A stretch of DNA of 9,617 nucleotides. It comes from Actinomycetes bacterium. GTDB lineage: Bacteria; Actinomycetota; Actinomycetes; Actinomycetales; Microbacteriaceae. Positions 6,117 to 9,617 of this stretch are shown in pieces. Positions within the stretch are counted from its first letter, which is position 1. The number at the start of each line of letters is the position of its first letter. The stretch is taken from positions 1 to 9,617 of the forward strand of contig JAEYVF010000041.1 of assembly GCA_023432005.1 (NCBI GenBank). The letters run 5' to 3'. The notes under the pieces are model-generated. The model worked only from the letters and a program-made list of their open reading frames with translations. It did not search any database and was not told where the DNA came from. The position numbers and the translations under genes are program-made.

Positions 6117-6943
6117 GCCGCGCTGCCGCCTCGCGCGTCGGGCAGGGGGCGGCGCAGCGCATCCATCCGAAGGCGCCAGCGCGAGAGCCGACCCGGCTCC
6201 TCAGCCGTGGCGGGCGGCCCGCCCTGCCAGGCGGTGACGATGCGGATGCCGTGCAGTGCGTTGAGCGCCCACACCTCGAGGCCGTCGAGCTCCTCGGGGC
6301 GCACCCGGCGCTCCTCGACCGGCACGCCGAGGGCCGTCGCGAGGGCGACGACCGTGCGCTCGGTCGTCGACGGGATGCGAGCGAGCGCGCGATCGACGAC
6401 GGCGAGGGTGCCGCCCTCCCACCACACGATGCTCGTCGTGGAGCCCTCGACGACGTGACCGTCGTCGGTCACGAGCACGGCCTCATCCGCCCCGCGCCGC
6501 TGCGCCTCGGTGCGCAGCCGCACCATCGACGCGAGGTCGGGGCCCTTCACGGTCGGGGCGGTGCGCGGGTCGCGGCCCGTGTGGGTCGTCAGCACGAGCG
6601 ATCGCTGCAGGACGGGAGCCTCCCGCAGCCGGAACAGCAGCTGCGGCATCCCGAGCTGTTCGCGCAGCTCGACGCGGGGGAACCACGCCCCGTGGCGCGG
6701 GATGCTCGCGATGGCGGCGGCCCAGAAGGCGTCGAGCTCGAGGTCGCGCGCGCGGGACCGCGGGATCGAGGTGAGGAAGCGCTCGCGGTGCACGTCGAGC
6801 CCGCGCACCGCGCCCTCCTCGACGAGCCATGAGTCGGCGACCTCGACGGTGGCGGGGGCGACGTCGCAGTCCTCGCGCGCCACGAGCTCGCCGCGCTGCC
6901 ACACCGAGGTGGTCGCCACGGGGGCGGAGGAGGGCGCGCTCAT
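6113..6943 (-). CDS. pabC: Class IV aminotransferase, probable aminodeoxychorismate lyase
   Basis: A 276-residue PLP enzyme of fold type IV. As PabC it would split 4-amino-4-deoxychorismate into p-aminobenzoate and pyruvate, a folate precursor step in the cytoplasm. The PLP lysine is most likely K133 in TVKGPDL: it lies 20-21 residues before ADEAVL, the same spacing as in E. coli PabC. E166 in VVEGSTTS is the conserved acid that contacts the pyridine nitrogen. HRERF at 52-56 fits the substrate-side Arg region. The usual Asn of the SNLF motif is changed (TTSIVWW). The family also holds branched-chain and D-amino acid aminotransferases, and sequence alone does not fully separate them; the head-to-head pabB is the main support for PabC. 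The ATG at 6943 has no ribosome site and a TANNNT box 6 nt upstream, so a leaderless transcript is likely. The stop overlaps dedA. Confidence 0.82.
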   Translation of the reverse strand: MSAPSSAPVATTSVWQRGELVAREDCDVAPATVEVADSWLVEEGAVRGLDVHRERFLTSIPRSRARDLELDAFWAAAIASIPRHGAWFPRVELREQLGMPQLLFRLREAPVLQRSLVLTTHTGRDPRTAPTVKGPDLASMVRLRTEAQRRGADEAVLVTDDGHVVEGSTTSIVWWEGGTLAVVDRALARIPSTTERTVVALATALGVPVEERRVRPEELDGLEVWALNALHGIRIVTAWQGGPPATAEEPGRLSRWRLRMDALRRPLPDARGGSAA

Positions 6944-6955
6944 AGGATCAGGCTA
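6943..6955. promoter_or_regulatory. Overlapping divergent leaderless promoters of pabC and pabB
   Basis: Only 11 bp (6944-6954) separate the two start codons. On the plus strand TAGGAT (6943-6948) is followed by 6 nt and the pabB ATG. On the minus strand TAGCCT (6955-6950) is followed by 6 nt and the pabC ATG. Both fit a -10 box placed so that transcription begins at the A of ATG. CATAG and CTATG (6941-6945, 6953-6957) are perfect inverted arms. No good -35 is seen on either side. The geometry is directly visible; the promoter role is inferred. Confidence 0.6.
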
Positions 6956-8307
6956 TGCGTCTCCGGCTCCTGCGGCATCCGCTCGGCGACGGATTCGACC
7001 CCCGTACCCTCGTCTCATCGCTGTACCCCGAGGGTGACGTCTTCTGGCTCGACTCCGGCCCGGGCGGCCGCGCCTTCCTGGGCACCGGCAAGCGGGTGAT
7101 CGCCCCGACGGGCGAGGTGCTCGCGACGCTCCGGGCGGAGCTCGCCGTGCTGCGGACCGGCGAGCCGCTCGGGGCCGTGCCCCTGGGCCTCGTGGGTTGG
7201 CTCGGCTACGAGCTGCGCGGCGAGACCGTCGGCATGCCCGTGGCCGAACGGGGGCCGCATCCGGATGCCGCGTTCCTGCGCGTCGACCGGCTCGTCGCGG
7301 TGGAGGGCGACGGCTCCGCCTCGCTCCTCGCCCTCGGCACCGCGTGGGACGGCGAGCTCGCGGCGTGGCGCGACCGCACCGCGGAGGTGGTCGAGGAGCG
7401 CCGCGAAGCGCCGCGTCTCGAGACCACCGCCGCGGCAGGGCTCCGCGGGTCTCGACACACCGCCCTGGGGGCGGCACTCGACCAGCGGGGCGTGCACTGG
7501 CACGACACCCCCGAGCGCTACCTCGCCAACATCGCCGCGTGCCGCGATGCCATCCGCGAGGGGGAGGCCTACCAGCTGTGCCTCACGACCGAGGCCCGCG
7601 TCGCGGGTGCCTTCGACGCACTCGAGGTGTTCGACGCCGTGCGCGCGTCGAGCGCGACCCACCACGGGGGCCTGATCCGGATCGGCGGCACGACGCTCGT
7701 GTCGGCCTCTCCCGAGCGCTTCCTCGAGGTGACGCCCGACGGCGTCGTGCGCACGAGCCCCATCAAGGGCACGCGCCCGCGCGGCGCCGAGCCCGCCGAG
7801 GACGCGCGTCTCCGCGCCGAGCTCGTCGAGAGCGAGAAGGAGCGCGCCGAGAACCTCATGATCGTCGACCTCATGCGCAACGACCTGTCGCGCGTGTGCG
7901 AGACGGGCTCGGTCGCCGTGACGCGCCTGCTCGAGGTGGAGTCGTACGCGCATGTGCACCAGCTCGTGTCGACGATCGAGGGCCGCCTGCGCGACGGCCT
8001 CGGCGCGGTGGATGCCATCGCCGCGTGCTTCCCGGCCGGCTCGATGACGGGCGCGCCGAAGCGCCGGGCGATGGAAGTGCTCGAGCAGCTCGAGGCCCGC
8101 CCGCGCGGCCCGTACGCCGGCGCCTTCGGCTACCTCGCCGCCGACGGCTCCGCCGACCTCGCCATGACGATCCGCACGATCGTGCTCGACGCGGAGGGCG
8201 CATCCGTGGGTGCGGGCGGCGGCATCACGGCGCTCTCGGAGCCTGCGGCCGAGCTCGCCGAGGCGCGCCTCAAGGCCGCCGCGCTCCTCGCCGCGCTCGG
8301 CGCGTGA
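6955..8307 (+). CDS. pabB: Aminodeoxychorismate synthase component I
   Basis: A 450-residue chorismate-using enzyme. With ammonia from the PabA amidotransferase it converts chorismate to 4-amino-4-deoxychorismate. The N-terminal domain (about 1-160) includes GLVGWLGYELRGE at 79-91. The catalytic domain covers about 185-445: SASPERFL (250-257), PIKGTRPRG (269-277), ERAENLMIVDLMRNDLSRV (296-314), HQLVSTIEG (335-343) and FPAGSMTGAPK (359-369). K271 in PIKGT marks PabB; anthranilate synthase (TrpE) and isochorismate synthases have Ala in this place. No glutaminase domain is fused and pabA is not nearby, so the partner must be encoded elsewhere, possibly shared with tryptophan synthesis. The gene has no ribosome site before the ATG and appears leaderless. 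Length and all key motifs are normal. The yaeQ gene follows after 31 bp, and pabC is divergent 11 bp away. Confidence 0.93.
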   Translation: MRLRLLRHPLGDGFDPRTLVSSLYPEGDVFWLDSGPGGRAFLGTGKRVIAPTGEVLATLRAELAVLRTGEPLGAVPLGLVGWLGYELRGETVGMPVAERGPHPDAAFLRVDRLVAVEGDGSASLLALGTAWDGELAAWRDRTAEVVEERREAPRLETTAAAGLRGSRHTALGAALDQRGVHWHDTPERYLANIAACRDAIREGEAYQLCLTTEARVAGAFDALEVFDAVRASSATHHGGLIRIGGTTLVSASPERFLEVTPDGVVRTSPIKGTRPRGAEPAEDARLRAELVESEKERAENLMIVDLMRNDLSRVCETGSVAVTRLLEVESYAHVHQLVSTIEGRLRDGLGAVDAIAACFPAGSMTGAPKRRAMEVLEQLEARPRGPYAGAFGYLAADGSADLAMTIRTIVLDAEGASVGAGGGITALSEPAAELAEARLKAAALLAALGA

Positions 8308-8324
8308 GCCACCGCGTCTCCGCG

Positions 8325-8330
8325 TAGGCT
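8325..8330 (+). promoter_or_regulatory. Possible -10 box of yaeQ
   Basis: TAGGCT ends 8 nt before the yaeQ ATG, close to the arrangement at the pabB start, so yaeQ could also have a near-leaderless transcript of its own. The run GGGGG at 8332-8336 between them could instead act as a poor ribosome site on a pabB-yaeQ message. The sequence does not decide. Confidence 0.3.
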
Positions 8331-8338
8331 CGGGGGCC

Positions 8339-8878
8339 ATGGCTGTCGGCGCGACGATCCACACCTTCACCGTGAGCCTCGCGGATGTCGACCGCGGCGT
8401 CTACGAGGAGCTCGCGCTGCGCGTGGCGCAGCATCCGTCCGAGACGGCGGTCTACATGCTCACGCGTGTGCTCGCCTACTGCCTCGAGTACGAGGAGGGC
8501 ATCGCGTTCACCGAGGGCGTCTCCGCCACCGACGAGCCCGCCGTCGTCGTGCGCGACCTCACCGGTCTCCTCACCGCGTGGATCGAGGTGGGCGCCCCGG
8601 ATGCCGCGCGTCTGCACGCGGGCAGCAAGGCGGCCGGGCGCACGGCGATCTACACGCACCGCGACCCCGCGAAGCTGCTGCCGCAGTGGGCGGGCAAGAG
8701 GATCCACCGCGCCGACGAGATCACCCTGCACAGCTTCGATCCCGGGTTCCTCGACGACGCCGTGCGGGCCCTCGAGCGCCGCAACACGATGACCGTCTCG
8801 GTGACCGAGCGGCAGCTCTACCTCGAGCTCAACGGCACGACGCTCAGCACGAGCGTGCACGACCAGCCCATCGAGTGA
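8339..8878 (+). CDS. yaeQ: YaeQ family protein
   Basis: A 179-residue soluble protein that matches YaeQ over its whole length, which is the normal size (about 180). Recognisable family stretches are the start MAVGATIHTFTVSLADVDRG, AQHPSETAVYMLTRVLAYCLEYEEGI (about 31-56; compare ARHPSET in E. coli), FTEGVSATDEPAVVVRDLTG (about 58-77) and WIEVGAPDAARL (about 81-92), then TAIYTH near 104-109. YaeQ proteins have a compact fold related to PD-(D/E)XK nucleases; their biochemical role is not established. The ATG at 8339 gives the family N-terminus; the frame is open further upstream into pabB but those residues do not fit. It lies 31 bp after pabB and 84 bp before leuS, all in the same direction. 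I see no functional link with folate or translation beyond the position. Confidence 0.88.
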   Translation: MAVGATIHTFTVSLADVDRGVYEELALRVAQHPSETAVYMLTRVLAYCLEYEEGIAFTEGVSATDEPAVVVRDLTGLLTAWIEVGAPDAARLHAGSKAAGRTAIYTHRDPAKLLPQWAGKRIHRADEITLHSFDPGFLDDAVRALERRNTMTVSVTERQLYLELNGTTLSTSVHDQPIE

Positions 8879-8923
8879 CGGCTCGCGCGAGGGCGGCACA
8901 AGATGCGCCCCGCGAACGTTGAC

Positions 8924-8929
8924 TACTCT
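8924..8929 (+). promoter_or_regulatory. Candidate -10 box of leuS
   Basis: TACTCT fits TANNNT and would give a leader of about 27 nt carrying AGAGG (8948-8952), 10 nt before the GTG. A TTGACT at 8919-8924 overlaps it and resembles a -35 hexamer, but no -10 box lies at the right distance after it (nearest is TGCAAT at 8938, spacer 13). So the promoter is somewhere in this 84-bp gap but its exact position is uncertain. Confidence 0.35.
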
Positions 8930-8962
8930 GTAAAGGTTGCAATCCCGAGAGGCAGAGCGTCA

Positions 8963-9617
8963 GTGACCCAGCACGAGCAGACCGGCGACGACCACGGATA
9001 CGACTTCCGCCGCATACAGGAGCGTTGGCTTCCGGTGTGGGACGAGCTGAAGCCGTTCTCCACCGCCGACGCCGACGACAAGCGCCCGCGCAAGTACGTG
9101 CTCGACATGTTCCCGTATCCCTCGGGCGACCTGCACATGGGTCACGCGGAGGCGTACGCGCTCGGTGACATCATCGCGCGCTACTGGCGACTGCAGGGCT
9201 TCAACGTGCTGCACCCCATCGGCTGGGACTCGTTCGGCCTGCCGGCCGAGGGGGCCGCGATCAAGCGCGGCATCGACCCCCGCGAGTGGACCTACGACAA
9301 CATCGCCCAGCAGCGCTCCTCGATGCGCCGCTACGCGACGAGCTTCGACTGGGACCGCGTCATCCACACCTCCGACCCGGAGTACTACAAGTGGAACCAA
9401 TGGCTGTTCCTCAAGCTCTTCGAGAAGGGCCTCGCCTACCGCAAGGCGAGCTGGGTGAACTGGTGCCCCTTCGACCAGACGGTGCTCGCCAACGAGCAGG
9501 TCGTCGACGGCCGCTGCGAGCGCTGCGACAACCTCGTCACGAAGAAGAAGCTCACGCAGTGGTACTTCAAGATCACCGACTACGCCGACCGGCTGCTCGA
9601 CGACCTCAACCAGCTCG
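8963..9617 (+). CDS. leuS: Leucine--tRNA ligase, N-terminal part
   Basis: The first 218 residues of leucyl-tRNA synthetase, the class I enzyme that activates leucine with ATP and charges tRNA-Leu. The gene runs off the right edge. DFRRIQERWLPVWDE at 14-28 is the usual LeuRS opening. YVLDMFPYPSGDLHMGHAEA (45-64) contains the HMGH form of the class I HIGH motif at 58-61. GWDSFGLPAEGAAIKRG (87-103), SFDWDR (127-132) and KWNQWLFLKLFEKGLAYRK (143-161) follow. NWCPFDQTVLANEQV (166-180) with C185 and C188 forms the zinc-binding insertion, and TQWYFKITDYADRLL leads toward the editing domain outside the window. GTG at 8963 is chosen for AGAGG upstream and because it gives the normal N-terminus. I see no T-box leader. 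Full proteins of this type in actinobacteria are roughly 830-950 residues, so most of it is missing here. Confidence 0.97.
   Translation, partial: MTQHEQTGDDHGYDFRRIQERWLPVWDELKPFSTADADDKRPRKYVLDMFPYPSGDLHMGHAEAYALGDIIARYWRLQGFNVLHPIGWDSFGLPAEGAAIKRGIDPREWTYDNIAQQRSSMRRYATSFDWDRVIHTSDPEYYKWNQWLFLKLFEKGLAYRKASWVNWCPFDQTVLANEQVVDGRCERCDNLVTKKKLTQWYFKITDYADRLLDDLNQL

Noticed and set aside
6955..8307. Anthranilate synthase (TrpE) or isochorismate synthase
   Set aside because: The active-site motif is PIKGT with Lys, as in PabB, and a PabC-like gene is adjacent.
7015..8370. Open minus-strand frame of 451 codons opposite pabB
   Set aside because: It is antisense to pabB, whose motifs are all complete; the product is His/Arg/Gly/Glu-rich without recognisable domains.
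8879..8962. T-box riboswitch in front of leuS
   Set aside because: The gap is only 84 bp, too short for a T-box, and the T-box core sequence is not seen.
1..9617. CRISPR array, insertion sequence, tRNA or phage genes
   Set aside because: No regularly spaced repeats, transposase motifs, tRNA cloverleaf or integrase-like frame was seen; gene content and base composition are uniform.

Overview
The window looks like chromosome from a high-GC actinobacterium, most likely a member of Microbacteriaceae. The reasons are very strong G/C at third codon positions, purine-rich Shine-Dalgarno sites mixed with apparently leaderless starts, TANNNT-type -10 boxes, and heavy use of the hexamer GGATGC/GCATCC. 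This placement is inference from style and gene content. Nine genes are identified, plus one partial gene of unknown function, and almost all the DNA is coding. I saw no insertion sequence, phage gene, RNA gene or CRISPR array.

Layout: (1) the start of an unidentified membrane protein on the minus strand, running off the left edge; (2) a minus-strand App1/DUF2183 HAD-type phosphatase, divergent from (3) a plus-strand TetR-family regulator; (4) a four-gene plus-strand operon for an OpuC/ProVWX-type ABC importer of betaine/choline-like compatible solutes, in the order ATPase, permease, permease, substrate-binding lipoprotein; (5) a minus-strand pair, dedA and a pabC-like class IV aminotransferase, overlapping by 4 bp; (6) plus-strand pabB, head to head with pabC, then yaeQ; (7) the first third or so of leuS, running off the right edge.

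The main anomaly is in the importer operon. The binding-protein gene has a normal lipoprotein signal and an otherwise intact reading frame, but codon 57 is TAG, inside the conserved GSQAYYSN segment at the start of the mature domain. One base change from GAG or CAG would explain it. An ATG directly follows the stop, so reinitiation could make a binding domain without its export signal. The ATPase and both permeases look intact. The lesion may therefore be recent, a sequencing error, or tolerated because another binding protein feeds the transporter.

The second notable structure is the pabC/pabB junction. The two start codons are 11 bp apart and there is no room for ribosome sites. On each strand a TANNNT box sits exactly 6 nt before the ATG, as expected for two leaderless transcripts fired from overlapping promoters. 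PabB (with the PIKGT lysine) and PabC together would convert chorismate to p-aminobenzoate for folate; the PabA amidotransferase is not in this window. A 6-bp palindrome and a GC-rich hairpin lie in front of the importer operon and may be an operator and a leader structure.
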